From positions 3,749,501-3,813,500 of the forward strand of contig NZ_CP121695.1 of assembly GCF_029761915.1 (NCBI RefSeq): 64,000 bases of DNA, in the 5' to 3' direction. A model generated the notes under the pieces. The model was not told where the DNA came from. It did no database searches and worked only from the letters and a program-made list of their open reading frames with translations. Below, one piece after another: positions 43,153 to 51,382 of the stretch. Positions within the stretch are counted from its first letter, which is position 1. Every line of letters begins with the position of its first letter. A program made the position numbers and the translations under genes. Origin of the DNA: Bradyrhizobium sp. CB1650. Lineage in GTDB: Bacteria; Pseudomonadota; Alphaproteobacteria; Rhizobiales; Xanthobacteraceae.

Positions 43153-43707
43153 TTAGGCGCGAGCGGCGGCGCGCAGGCGGCTTGTGACGATGAGCCGCAG
43201 AACGACGTACTGTACGGCGAAGGCCAGGATCTTGGCGCCGCCCGCGACCACCGAGATGTAGAACGCCCACAGCTTCAGGTCGCCGGTCGAGGCCACCGCG
43301 ATCATGCCCACGCCGATCACGAACATCAGCGCCGCCCAGGCATAGCCGGCCGCCGTCACATATTCCGGAACGGTCTCCGCGACGATCGGCGGCACATAGC
43401 GCAGCATCCAGCCGCGCTTGAGCATGATGAGCCCGATCGCGAAATGCGCGATCGAGGGCTTTGCCAGCATGAAGCGGGGATCGTTGGTGAACAGCGTGAC
43501 CGCGCCGAGCACGATGACCAGCGCGAGGCTCGCATAGGTCATGAAATTGAGCTGGCGTCCCTTGACGCGGGCATAGATGACTTGCGCGATCGCGCCGGCA
43601 ATCGCCACCGACGTCGCCAGGATGACGTTGTCGGTGACGAGATAGATGACCAGGAAGATGATGGCGGAGAGGAAGTCGGAGGCGAGGCGGGCGAACACGT
43701 CCTTCAT
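43153..43707 (-). CDS. YciB/IspZ-like inner membrane protein
   Basis: The 184-residue protein has five membrane helices and the family pattern of intracellular septation protein A/YciB: DFLSAIIFLVIYLVTDNVIL ATSVAIAGAI, YASLALVIVLGAVTLFTNDP, FAIGLIMLKRGWMLRY. The family affects envelope and septum synthesis in enterobacteria. Here it lies 12 bases after a second membrane gene in an apparent operon under two TetR-type palindromes, which suggests a specialised paralogue rather than the housekeeping copy. Confidence 0.75.
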   Translation of the reverse strand: MKDVFARLASDFLSAIIFLVIYLVTDNVILATSVAIAGAIAQVIYARVKGRQLNFMTYASLALVIVLGAVTLFTNDPRFMLAKPSIAHFAIGLIMLKRGWMLRYVPPIVAETVPEYVTAAGYAWAALMFVIGVGMIAVASTGDLKLWAFYISVVAGGAKILAFAVQYVVLRLIVTSRLRAAARA

Positions 43708-43719
43708 CGTCGATCCTTT

Positions 43720-44295
43720 TCACCGGGAATTCGGCAGTGCGCCGGCAGGCTCACCGTACTTGATCCTGCAATACTCAGGATACCATTTTGTGAAATAGAT
43801 CGCGCTGTTGCGCGCGGCGAAGGCGACCGCCAGGCTGGACCAGATCGGCAGGCCCGGGACATAGAGCAGGATGATGTTGGAGGCCATCATCAAGAGGGCG
43901 GCCGCAGTCCAGGCGCCAGTGATGATGTAGTTCGCGCGCAGGAAACCGGGCATCGCGGCAGTCTCGGCTGGGACGGATTCCAGCGCATATTGCAGGGTGA
44001 ACGGCCGTCGCACCAGCATCGAGCCGAGCGAGATCGCGAAAATGCCGATATCGACCGACAGCTTCACGGCGAGGGTGCCCAGGGCCGGATTGAGCAGCAC
44101 GAGGTAAAGACCGGTCCCCGCGAACACGACGGCCGAGCCCGCCGCCAGGACCTTCACCGAGCGGCCGCGGGCGACATCGATCGCTATGGTGCCGAGGCAG
44201 ACCGCCGCCGCCGCAAACATGCTGACCGTGGCCGAGGTCACCAGCATCAGGAAAGCATAGGCGCCATAAGGCGCAAGGATCAGGAAAATCGCCAT
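43720..44295 (-). CDS. membrane protein of unknown function
   Basis: The 191-residue product has five membrane helices (for example ILAPYGAYAFLMLVTSATVS and LGTLAVKLSVDIGIFAISLG) and a C-terminal soluble end with RNSAIYFTKWYPEYCRIKYG. I cannot name the family. GAGG precedes the ATG at 44295. It is the first gene of the pair with the YciB-like protein; TetR-type operators stand 21-39 and 73-91 bases upstream of its start. Confidence 0.65.
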   Translation of the reverse strand: MAIFLILAPYGAYAFLMLVTSATVSMFAAAAVCLGTIAIDVARGRSVKVLAAGSAVVFAGTGLYLVLLNPALGTLAVKLSVDIGIFAISLGSMLVRRPFTLQYALESVPAETAAMPGFLRANYIITGAWTAAALLMMASNIILLYVPGLPIWSSLAVAFAARNSAIYFTKWYPEYCRIKYGEPAGALPNSR

Positions 44296-44315
44296 GGGTC
44301 GCCTCGATCAGGCTG

Positions 44316-44334
44316 ATCTTGACATTGTCAAGAT
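44316..44334 (-). promoter_or_regulatory. TetR-type operator, site A
   Basis: ATCTTGACATTGTCAAGAT is a perfect palindrome (9-base arms around a central T). With sites B, C and D it defines the consensus ATCTTtACAytGTcAAgAT. It lies just upstream of the membrane protein gene start. Confidence 0.6.
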
Positions 44335-44367
44335 CGATAATTCAGAGGCGGGAAGCCGTCAAGGAGA

Positions 44368-44386
44368 ATCTTTACACTGTCAAAAT
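44368..44386 (-). promoter_or_regulatory. TetR-type operator, site B
   Basis: ATCTTTACACTGTCAAAAT shares 18 of 19 positions with site D before the TetR gene itself and stands 33 bases from site A. Confidence 0.6.
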
Positions 44387-44423
44387 TATGTGAGCGAGGT
44401 GGTTGTGCACGCAATTTCTCCGC

Positions 44424-44530
44424 CGTCATTCCGGGGCGCGACGAAGTCGCGAGCCCGGAATCCATTCCTCCCCACGTAATGCGGCGCGATGGATTCCGGG
44501 CTCATCGCTTCGCGATGCCCCGGAATGACG
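44424..44530. repeat. long intergenic palindrome, class B
   Basis: CGTCATTCCGGGGCGCG... on the left mirrors ...GCGATGCCCCGGAATGACG on the right, with CCCGGAATCCAT / ATGGATTCCGGG inside. It has the same layout as class A but a different sequence. It lies between the TetR operators and the carotenoid oxygenase stop. Confidence 0.75.
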
Positions 44531-44539
44531 GTGCGGCGC

Positions 44540-45937
44540 TTACTGCGCTCCCACCCAATTGCCGTGAAAACCGTCAGGGACGCGGTGGCCGAGCTGCACC
44601 AGCGCGACCGGGCCAGCCTCGACGTCGGTGGCGTTGAACACGGCGAGGTCGCTGCGGTTGTCCCGCGCGCGCCAGATCACCGCGAGCAGCCAGCCATCGC
44701 CTTCCTGAGCATCCTCGGATCGTTCGACGAAAACCGGTTCGGAGATGGTGTCGCCGGCCGGCAGCAGATAGTGTCCAAGCCGGCGGCCGTTGCCGTCGAC
44801 ATGGACAATGCCGGACAGCGCGCCGAACATCGGCAGCCTCGGATTGGCGCAGGCGTACCAGCCATGACGGCTCTTCAAACCGGCGCGGCGATCGTCGACG
44901 CGGGGGAATTCGCCGGTGAGATCGTCGAGATAGGTCTGCTGGAAGCGGTCGGTATTGCCGGTGAGATCGAAGGTCCAGCGGCAATGGCGCGCGAAGGAGC
45001 TCTCGGCATTCGTCGGCCGTCCGTCGGGATGCGGAAACAGCGGCGCCTCCTCGAACTGCATGACGTCGGCGACGATACGGTTGCCGTCCTCCCACGCATT
45101 CATGACGTGGAAGACGTAGCAGGTCTCCGCGCGGAACCAGACGATGTCCTTCACCGTGCCCTTGCGCTTCATCACGCCGACATAGGCGCCTTTCTCAGGC
45201 TCCCAGGCGTAAGGCGGCTTGCCGCTCGTCGCGCGCGCGATGCTTCCCGTGAGCGGCAGGATCGGAAACAGCACGTGGTTTTCGGTGACGATGAAGTCGT
45301 GCACCATGCTGGCATAGGGCGCCTCGAACCGCTCGAAGCGCGTCACTTTGGCTGATGCATCGATCGATCCGTAGGAGAGGGCGGGCGTGAGCGGTCCGGC
45401 GGCGTTGTAGCCGAAGAACACCAGCTCGCCGGTTGCCGGATCGATCTTCGGATGCGCGGTGAAGGTGCCGGCGACGCGGCCCTGGTAGCTGCAATAGCCG
45501 CGCGTGGCGAGCGTGCCCGGTTCGATCGCGGTCGGCAGATGCGCCTCCTCCAGCGCGAGCAGCTTGCCGGCGTGGAAGATGATGTTGGTGTTGGCGACGC
45601 CGCCGTCGGTCACGTGCGCCGGTGCATCCGGCAGCTTGCGGCCGAAGCCGCCGAACAGCGCACGGCCGGCATCGTGCTCGGCCTGCCATTTCGGTGTGCG
45701 GACCCAGCGGTTGCGGTAGCTGGCACGGCCGTTCTCGAGATGAAAGGCGTGCAGCATGCCGTCGCCGACGAACCAGTGCGCGCCCACGGATTCGAACTGC
45801 GGATTGGGTCCGTTGCGATAGAGCGTGCCGTTCAGCTCGCGCGGCAGCTCTCCGACGATCTTGAGGAACGGTGCGTCGGCCTCGAACGGGATCGGCGCGA
45901 GATTGCTGCGGCGCTCTGCGAAGGCGTCCTGCTGCAC
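44540..45937 (-). CDS. carotenoid oxygenase (RPE65/lignostilbene-dioxygenase family)
   Basis: The 465-residue enzyme belongs to the iron(II) seven-bladed propeller oxygenases that split double bonds of carotenoids or stilbenes. Four iron-ligand histidines are in place: TFTAHPKID (H162), ASMVHDF (H213), YVFHVMNAWE (H277) and FHGNWVG (H458). The start LNGTLYRNGPNPQFES is also characteristic. The substrate is not readable; apocarotenoid or lignin-stilbene cleavage are both possible. The start is a GTG at 45937 with GGAGG eight bases upstream. A perfect TetR-type palindrome lies 16 bases before it, and the TetR gene is divergent. Confidence 0.9.
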   Translation of the reverse strand: MQQDAFAERRSNLAPIPFEADAPFLKIVGELPRELNGTLYRNGPNPQFESVGAHWFVGDGMLHAFHLENGRASYRNRWVRTPKWQAEHDAGRALFGGFGRKLPDAPAHVTDGGVANTNIIFHAGKLLALEEAHLPTAIEPGTLATRGYCSYQGRVAGTFTAHPKIDPATGELVFFGYNAAGPLTPALSYGSIDASAKVTRFERFEAPYASMVHDFIVTENHVLFPILPLTGSIARATSGKPPYAWEPEKGAYVGVMKRKGTVKDIVWFRAETCYVFHVMNAWEDGNRIVADVMQFEEAPLFPHPDGRPTNAESSFARHCRWTFDLTGNTDRFQQTYLDDLTGEFPRVDDRRAGLKSRHGWYACANPRLPMFGALSGIVHVDGNGRRLGHYLLPAGDTISEPVFVERSEDAQEGDGWLLAVIWRARDNRSDLAVFNATDVEAGPVALVQLGHRVPDGFHGNWVGAQ

Positions 45938-45952
45938 GGCAAAGTCCTCCTT

Positions 45953-45971
45953 ATCTTTACATCGTAAAGAT
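45953..45971 (-). promoter_or_regulatory. TetR-type operator, site C
   Basis: ATCTTTACATCGTAAAGAT is a perfect palindrome (8-base arms, 3-base centre) directly upstream of the carotenoid oxygenase ribosome site, 34 bases from site D. Confidence 0.6.
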
Positions 45972-46005
45972 TAGATAGAGCGCGTGATGGCTTCGGTCAA
46001 GCGAA

Positions 46006-46024
46006 ATCTTTACACTGTCAATAT
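46006..46024 (+). promoter_or_regulatory. TetR-type operator, site D
   Basis: ATCTTTACACTGTCAATAT stands 20 bases before the preferred TetR start (46044). Its position suggests autoregulation. Confidence 0.6.
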
Positions 46025-46043
46025 TGCGTCATATAGCTGGGTC

Positions 46044-46772
46044 ATGGCCAAAACCGAGACCAAGACCAAGTCCGAAACGTCGCGCCGCGCGCGCAGGACG
46101 TCATCCGCCGTTGGACGGCCTCGCCCCGTGTCGCGCGCCGCCGGCACGAAGACCGAGACGCCTTATCACCACGGCGCACTGCGTGAGGCGCTGCTGGAGG
46201 CGGCCGAGCGGGTGCTGGAGCGCGACGGGCTCGGTGGCCTGACGCTGCGCGCGGTGGCGCGGGAGGCGGGCGTGTCGCATGCCGCCCCCACGCATCATTT
46301 CGGCGACCTGACCGGGCTCGTCAGCGAGCTCGCGGCGATCGGCTTTCGGCAATTCAACGCGGCCATGGCGTCGGCCTGCGACGCCGCCACCACGCCGCTC
46401 GAACGCGCGCTGGCGCGGCCCAAAGCCTATGTCGCCTACGCACAGGCTCATCCCGGCATGTACGGCCTGATGTTCCGCACCGAGCGGCTCGACTATTCCC
46501 GGCCTTCGCTGCATGAGGCTGCCGAGGCGTCCTTCGCCGGGCTAGCCAATGCCATCGGCGCAATGCGACAGGAGCAGATCAGCGGCCACGCACTGACGCT
46601 GGACCAGGGCGCCGCGATCGCGCGAGCTTGGTCGATGGTGCATGGCTTCACCACGCTGCTGCTCGACGGCCGGCTCAAGGACATCCTCGAACGGCTGCCC
46701 AAGGGCACGACGGTCGAAGGGCTGCTGGAAGCGATGCTCAAGTCGACGGTGGCGCCGAAGTTCCCGACGTGA
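46044..46772 (+). CDS. TetR/AcrR-family regulator
   Basis: The 242-residue product has a basic 38-residue leader, then the TetR helix-turn-helix (HHGALREALLEAAERVLERD, LTLRAVAREAGVSHAAPTHH FGDLTGL, about 40-90) and a ligand-binding C-terminal domain (ALARPKAYVAYAQAHPGMYG LMFR) of the WHG/TetR_C_13 type. Longer in-frame starts (45984) would cover operator D, so 46044 is preferred. It is divergent from the carotenoid oxygenase; four palindromes link it to that gene and to the membrane pair. The inducer is unknown. Confidence 0.88.
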   Translation: MAKTETKTKSETSRRARRTSSAVGRPRPVSRAAGTKTETPYHHGALREALLEAAERVLERDGLGGLTLRAVAREAGVSHAAPTHHFGDLTGLVSELAAIGFRQFNAAMASACDAATTPLERALARPKAYVAYAQAHPGMYGLMFRTERLDYSRPSLHEAAEASFAGLANAIGAMRQEQISGHALTLDQGAAIARAWSMVHGFTTLLLDGRLKDILERLPKGTTVEGLLEAMLKSTVAPKFPT

Positions 46773-47065
46773 CGCCGCAATCCTAACGCATCGCGAGCTC
46801 GCGCGGCTCACCGGCCCTGCGGCAGTCTCGTGGCGCGGCGGAAAGATACGTGCTGCCCAGAGATTGGGCGCAAGCCAGCGGGCTTGGCCAAGCAGCCGAA
46901 TGTGATACGCCTCATGACGAACCGTCGTCTTCCGGAACTCCCTCCATCAGGCGCCTTCTGTGGGGAAGGTTCAAACAGGCCCTGACAGGGGCGCTGAATC
47001 GTTCTAGAAGAGCGGCTTCGCTTCGGCCCATCCACGCCTCGTTCGCGTTGTCGTTTCTCTTGGTC
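46773..47065. other. intergenic, no gene recognised
   Basis: In-frame codons run from 46850 into the SET gene but do not look like coding sequence. No promoter pattern was clear. Confidence 0.4.
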
Positions 47066-47626
47066 ATGCCAGTCATCTCGTCCAACAAACCTTATCGCGT
47101 CGGCCGCTCCAAGACAGGACTCGGTCTTTTCGCCACCAAACCGATCAAGAAGGGGACCCGGATCATCCGCTATTTCGGACCGATCCTGGATACGCGCATT
47201 CCCGAACACGACGAGATCGAGAACAAATACCTGTTCGAGCTCAACGGCCGCTGGACCATCGACGGCTCCGTACGCAAGAATCTGGCGCGCTACATCAATC
47301 ATTCCTGCCGGCCAAATGCGGAATCCGATGTCCGTCCGCGCGAGCGCAAGGTCTATATCCGCGCCATCAAGAACATCGAGCCGGGCGACGAGATCAACTA
47401 CGACTACGGCACGGATTATTTCAAAGCCTATCTGAAACCGATCGGCTGCAAGTGCGCCTCCTGCGAGAGGAAGCGCAAGAAGCTGCGCGCCGAGGCGCGG
47501 GCCGAACGAGCCAAGGTGAAGGCGCGTGCGGAGCGCAAGGCGCAGAAGGCGGGCGCGAAGGTTGGCGCCAAGAAGAAGCTCAACGGCCACGCCAACGGCA
47601 AGGCGAACGGCCGCGCGCGGGCGTAG
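47066..47626 (+). CDS. SET-domain protein-lysine methyltransferase with basic tail
   Basis: The 186-residue product is a compact SET domain (1-125): KTGLGLFATKPIKKG (residues 16-30, SAM-binding GxG), RYINHSCRPN (residues 75-84, catalytic NHS), EPGDEINYDYG with the catalytic tyrosine (112), and a post-SET CKCASC (128-133). Residues 135-186 are a Lys/Ala/Arg-rich tail (RAERAKVKARAERKAQKAGA) resembling histone H1 tails. It would methylate lysines using SAM; the target is unknown, and the tail itself is a candidate substrate or DNA contact. The ATG at 47066 starts the domain. Confidence 0.85.
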   Translation: MPVISSNKPYRVGRSKTGLGLFATKPIKKGTRIIRYFGPILDTRIPEHDEIENKYLFELNGRWTIDGSVRKNLARYINHSCRPNAESDVRPRERKVYIRAIKNIEPGDEINYDYGTDYFKAYLKPIGCKCASCERKRKKLRAEARAERAKVKARAERKAQKAGAKVGAKKKLNGHANGKANGRARA

Positions 47627-47640
47627 CCATCACCTCCGCT

Positions 47641-47672
47641 GTCATGCCCCGCGGAGGCGGGGCATCCAGTAC
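47641..47672. repeat. intergenic repeat fragment (half of a long palindrome)
   Basis: GTCATGCCCCGCGGAGGCGGGGCATCC forms a short hairpin and resembles one arm of the class B/C repeats. The opposite arm is missing. Confidence 0.45.
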
Positions 47673-47693
47673 GCCGCGGCTCATCCCTATCCC

Positions 47694-47924
47694 TCACCGT
47701 TTCTGGCGCCACCAGGCGCGGAGCAGGCGGGCGAGACGAAATGGGCAGAGGCTCTTGCCGACGCTGTGCTCGAACGCCAGAACTTGTGTGACGACGTAGT
47801 CGCCAGTCGATTGCACCAAGGGCTCCGGCATGTTGAGGCCGCGCGCGAGCATCCGGGTTGCGAATGTTACAGCCCAGGGCAGGAAGTGGTCTGCAAGAGT
47901 ACGGTAGAGCAGCAGCGCGATCAT
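47694..47924 (-). CDS. small hypothetical protein
   Basis: The 76-residue product MIALLLYRTLADHFLPWAVT FATRML... is hydrophobic at its start and basic at its end (RLARLLRAWWRQKR). AGGAG six bases before the ATG at 47924 favours this start over 47930. No family recognised. Confidence 0.5.
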   Translation of the reverse strand: MIALLLYRTLADHFLPWAVTFATRMLARGLNMPEPLVQSTGDYVVTQVLAFEHSVGKSLCPFRLARLLRAWWRQKR

Positions 47925-48025
47925 GGTCATCTCCTGATGCGAGCGAAGATGCGCCGGTGCCGTGCCGAATTCGATTACCTCGGGGGTAATGGAAGGGCTG
48001 AAATCCGCGTGCTAGGTTTTCGGCC

Positions 48026-48847
48026 ATGAACGCACATGCATCAACGGCACGCACCGAGCGAAGCCAGCCGATCCATATCGGCGATCACCTGCGCGATTGG
48101 CGGCAGCGCCGCCGCATGAGCCAGCTCGATCTCGCCGGTGAGGCCGAGATCTCGGCGCGGCACTTGAGCTTCGTCGAGACCGGCCGTGCCGTGCCGTCGC
48201 GCGAGATGGTGCTCAAGCTCGCCGAACGTCTCGACGTGCCCTTGCGCGAACGCAACGTGCTGCTGGTCGCGGCCGGCTACGCGCCCGCCTTTCCGCAGCG
48301 CCCGCTGGAGGATCCCGCCTTGAAATCAGCTCGCCAGGCGATCGACCTCGTGCTCAAAGCACATGAGCCCAATCCCGCGCTCGCGGTGGACCGGCACTGG
48401 AACCTGGTGTCCGCCAACCGCATGGTGGCGCCGCTGCTCGACGGCATTCCGCAGCGGCTGCTCGGCCAGCCCTTCAACGTGCTGCGGCTCGCCTTTCACC
48501 CGGAGGCGCTGGCGCCGCGCACGGTCAATCTCGCGGAGTGGTGCGGGCATCTCTTGGAGCGGCTGCATCGCCAGTGTGAGGCGACCGCCGATCCCGAATT
48601 GATCAAGCTCTACAATGACCTCAAGAGCTACCCGATTCCGGCGCGCGCGGGGCCGCTGTCGACCGACAATGTCGCGATCCCCTTCAAGCTGCGCCACGAG
48701 GGCGAGATACTAAGTTTCTTCTCCACCACCATGGTGTTCGGTACACCTGTCGACATCACCCTGTCCGAGCTGGCCCTGGAGACTTTCTTCCCGGCCGACG
48801 AGCGCACCGCCGAGCGGCTGAAGCAGATGGCGGCAGGTATGACCTGA
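48026..48847 (+). CDS. XRE-family regulator with MmyB-like ligand domain
   Basis: The 273-residue product has an HTH_XRE domain (about 17-75: IGDHLRDWRQRRRMSQLDLA GEAEISARHLSFVETGRAVPS) and a C-terminal MmyB-like PAS-type domain (ALAVDRHWNLVSANRMVAPL LDGIP, VLRLAFHPEAL). Family members often regulate nearby reductases or detoxifying enzymes in response to small molecules. It sits directly before the FrnE-type gene (70 bases) on the same strand. Confidence 0.87.
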   Translation: MNAHASTARTERSQPIHIGDHLRDWRQRRRMSQLDLAGEAEISARHLSFVETGRAVPSREMVLKLAERLDVPLRERNVLLVAAGYAPAFPQRPLEDPALKSARQAIDLVLKAHEPNPALAVDRHWNLVSANRMVAPLLDGIPQRLLGQPFNVLRLAFHPEALAPRTVNLAEWCGHLLERLHRQCEATADPELIKLYNDLKSYPIPARAGPLSTDNVAIPFKLRHEGEILSFFSTTMVFGTPVDITLSELALETFFPADERTAERLKQMAAGMT

Positions 48848-48916
48848 CGCATCTTGCCCCGGCGCAGGTTCGGCCTATCTTCCGGCAGACCCGTAGAACG
48901 CCCGCAGGAGGCGCCC

Positions 48917-49582
48917 ATGAGCACACTGAAACCGCTCCAGATCGACGTTGTCTCCGACGTGGTGTGCCCGTGGTGCTACATCGGCAAGCACAGGATCGAG
49001 AGCGCGCTCGCACTCGTCCCGGATGTGCCGGTCAAGCTCGCTTTCCGCCCGTTTTTCCTCAATCCCTGGGTGCCGCGCGAGGGCATCAGCCGCGAGGACT
49101 ATCTCACCACCAAGTTCGGCTCGGTCGAGGCCTATAAGGGCATTGCCGGACGCGTCGTTGCGGCGGCGAGCGAAGAGGGCCTCGTCTATCGGCCCGAGCT
49201 GGTGCAGCGCCAGCCCAACACCATCGACTGCCATCGCCTGATCCGGTGGGCGGAGGCGATCGGCAAGGCGCCCGAGATGAAGCAGCGCCTGATGGAGCTC
49301 TATTTCCGCGATGGCGGCGATCTCACCGACGTGAACGTGCTGGTGCAGGCTGCGGCCGATGTCGGGCTCGATGCCGACGATGTGCGGCGCCGCCTCGCCA
49401 CCGATGAGGATGTCGCGCGCATCTCGGCGGACGCGCAGGAAGCCGCCGACAAGGGCATCTCCGGCGTGCCGACCTATGTGTTCGCGCAGAAATACGCCGT
49501 CTCCGGTGCGCAGGATCCGAACCTGCTCGCCCGCGCCATCCGCCAGGTGTCGGCGGAGATCAACGCGCAGGCGGCGGAGTAG
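48917..49582 (+). CDS. DsbA-family oxidoreductase, FrnE type
   Basis: The 221-residue cytosolic protein has the FrnE/2-hydroxychromene-2-carboxylate isomerase-like fold: IDVVSDVVCPWCYIGKHRIE with CPWC active site (residues 17-20), FRPFFLNPWVPREG and GISGVPTYVFAQKYAVSGAQ (cis-Pro loop). It probably acts in thiol-disulfide exchange under stress. AGGAGG precedes the ATG at 48917; the earlier in-frame ATG at 48854 is not preferred. It may be co-transcribed with the XRE gene. Confidence 0.9.
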   Translation: MSTLKPLQIDVVSDVVCPWCYIGKHRIESALALVPDVPVKLAFRPFFLNPWVPREGISREDYLTTKFGSVEAYKGIAGRVVAAASEEGLVYRPELVQRQPNTIDCHRLIRWAEAIGKAPEMKQRLMELYFRDGGDLTDVNVLVQAAADVGLDADDVRRRLATDEDVARISADAQEAADKGISGVPTYVFAQKYAVSGAQDPNLLARAIRQVSAEINAQAAE

Positions 49583-49587
49583 CTGTC

Positions 49588-50757
49588 TTATTTCCGCAGC
49601 AGGCGAACTGCACGTCGCGCCGCCTCGTAGGCGACACCGCGCGCCACCAGCGCTGCGTGAATGATCACCGCGACCGGATCGTTTCGCCGGAGCGGGATCA
49701 GCACGTCGCCGATCGCAAAGCGGCCGCGCCAGATCGGGTTGATCATGGGATGGTCGGCGTTTGCAGTGGAATCGGCACTCGCTATCGCGGGATCGGCGCA
49801 GAGGTGACGGGTGAGCTCGATTGTGAGCTGCACGCCCGGCGAATATTTTGCAAAGCGCTCATCGATGCCGAGCTTGAAGAAGAAGGCGCGGTCCTGATGG
49901 CGCAGCACGATGCCGGCCGCGACCGGTGTCGTGCCGGCGCGCAAGCAGACGATCTCGCATTGCGCGGTCTCGGCGAGCTCCGGCACGGCACGGCGGATGA
50001 AAGTCGCATCGCCGGCATTCTGAACCAGTGCGGTGCCGCGCTTGCCTTTCCAGCCGCTGGTTTCGAGTTGCAGGAAGGTCTCGAGCGCCGGACCGATCTC
50101 GTCCGGCCGGCGCGCCACCTCGAACACGACGGGACCCAGCTCCTCGAGGCGATGGCGCTGACGGCGCAGCTCCTTGAGCTTCCTGGCGCCGAGCGCCTCG
50201 CGCAGCAGCGTCTCGCCGTCCTGCCTCGCGTCGAGCGCGGCACGAACGTAGGAGCTCAGCACGCGCGGCTTCAGGCCGGTTCGGGCCAGCACATCATTGA
50301 GCGATGTCATCGCCGCGCCGTCGAGCGCGACGTCACGCAGGATCAGCGCATGCGCGCCGGCATCGCGTGCACGCTGGAGCAGACGCGCGGCAGCTTCGAT
50401 TGAGGAGACGCGGTCGATCAGCGGGCTGCACAGCGTGCCATAGGGATGGGCGCTCACCAGCGCGGGCAGGGGAATCTTGCTCGCGCGCCAAAGCGAGATC
50501 ACCGGCATCAGCCCGATCAGCCGCTTCGACGATGCATTGAATGCACGCAGGGCCATCGCATCGGTGCGGCCCTGCGCCGTCGCGCTGACGGCGAGCTCCC
50601 AGGCGGGCAGATAGTAGCCATTCGGCTCGACCGCCTGCTGGGCCAGCGCGCGCCATTGCCCAATATCGACGGAGGCGAGCGGGACGAGCGTGCACGCCGG
50701 CGCGGCGTCAGTCGCAGATGCCGGATTGATCGCAGCCTGGTGCGCGATGTCGATCAC
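49588..50757 (-). CDS. FemAB/BioF2-like GNAT acyltransferase
   Basis: The 389-residue product fits the CelD/BioF2-like acetyltransferase family (Acetyltransf_6): an N-terminal segment with WRALAQQAVEPNGYYLPAWE, a middle LREALGARKLKELRRQRHRL EELGPVVFEVARRPDEIGPA LETFLQLETSGWKGKRGTAL, and a closing SPGVQLTIELTRHL. Such proteins often act in polysaccharide or peptide N-acylation. Acceptor unknown. It converges on the FrnE gene with five bases between stops. Confidence 0.78.
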   Translation of the reverse strand: MIDIAHQAAINPASATDAAPACTLVPLASVDIGQWRALAQQAVEPNGYYLPAWELAVSATAQGRTDAMALRAFNASSKRLIGLMPVISLWRASKIPLPALVSAHPYGTLCSPLIDRVSSIEAAARLLQRARDAGAHALILRDVALDGAAMTSLNDVLARTGLKPRVLSSYVRAALDARQDGETLLREALGARKLKELRRQRHRLEELGPVVFEVARRPDEIGPALETFLQLETSGWKGKRGTALVQNAGDATFIRRAVPELAETAQCEIVCLRAGTTPVAAGIVLRHQDRAFFFKLGIDERFAKYSPGVQLTIELTRHLCADPAIASADSTANADHPMINPIWRGRFAIGDVLIPLRRNDPVAVIIHAALVARGVAYEAARRAVRLLRK

Positions 50758-50879
50758 GTCCCGTCGTTCCCGTTCACGCGGGCAAAAGCCGCCTCACGCG
50801 GCCATGCTTAGCGTAAAGATTGGAAAATACCGTTGGGACGCCGCTTCAACTCGAGTGATATTGTTAACGTCTCATTGAG

Positions 50880-50907
50880 CATCCGCCCGGCAGGCCGCCG
50901 GATGCTG
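50880..50907. other. intergenic hairpin before the YeeE pair
   Basis: GCATCCG and CGGATGC flank a 13-base GC-rich centre upstream of the YeeE/YedE genes. It may be a leader structure or a regulator site; nothing distinguishes these. Confidence 0.3.
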
Positions 50908-50948
50908 CGATGGATGCGCAGGGAATGCTCTCGATCCGGAGGATCAAC

Positions 50949-51377
50949 ATGATCGCCACGCCTTTCACACCGATTGCCTCGCTCCTGGGCGGTGCGTTGA
51001 TCGGTCTGGCCGCCGTGCTCCTGATGTGGGCGACGGGACGGATCGCTGGCGTCAGCGGCATCGCGGCGCGGCTGTTTCCGCCGTACGAGGACCGCGAATT
51101 CGCCGGCCGGCTCGCCTTCGTCGCAGGCCTCGTTGCCGCACCCGTCTTGGTGCGGCTCGCCATCGGCAGCCTGCCGGTGCAGACGATCGAAGCGGGAACG
51201 GCGGTCCTGCTTGCCGGCGGGCTGCTGACGGGCTTCGGCTCGGTGTGGGGCAGCGGCTGTACGTCCGGCCATGGCGTCTGCGGCCTGTCGCGGCTGTCGG
51301 TGCGCTCGCTGGTCGCGACCATCACCTTCATGGCGGCGGGCATGGCCACCGTCTTCGTGATGCGGCATTGGAGCTGA
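50949..51377 (+). CDS. YeeE/YedE-family transporter subunit 1
   Basis: The 142-residue membrane protein has four helices with the motif FGSVWGSGCTSGHGVCGLSR near residue 100, whose cysteine is characteristic of YeeE/YedE (thiosulfate or sulfur-compound) transporters. It is a half-size form that works with the next gene. GGAGG six bases before the ATG at 50949 decides the start. Confidence 0.88.
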   Translation: MIATPFTPIASLLGGALIGLAAVLLMWATGRIAGVSGIAARLFPPYEDREFAGRLAFVAGLVAAPVLVRLAIGSLPVQTIEAGTAVLLAGGLLTGFGSVWGSGCTSGHGVCGLSRLSVRSLVATITFMAAGMATVFVMRHWS

Positions 51378-51382
51378 CGGCG

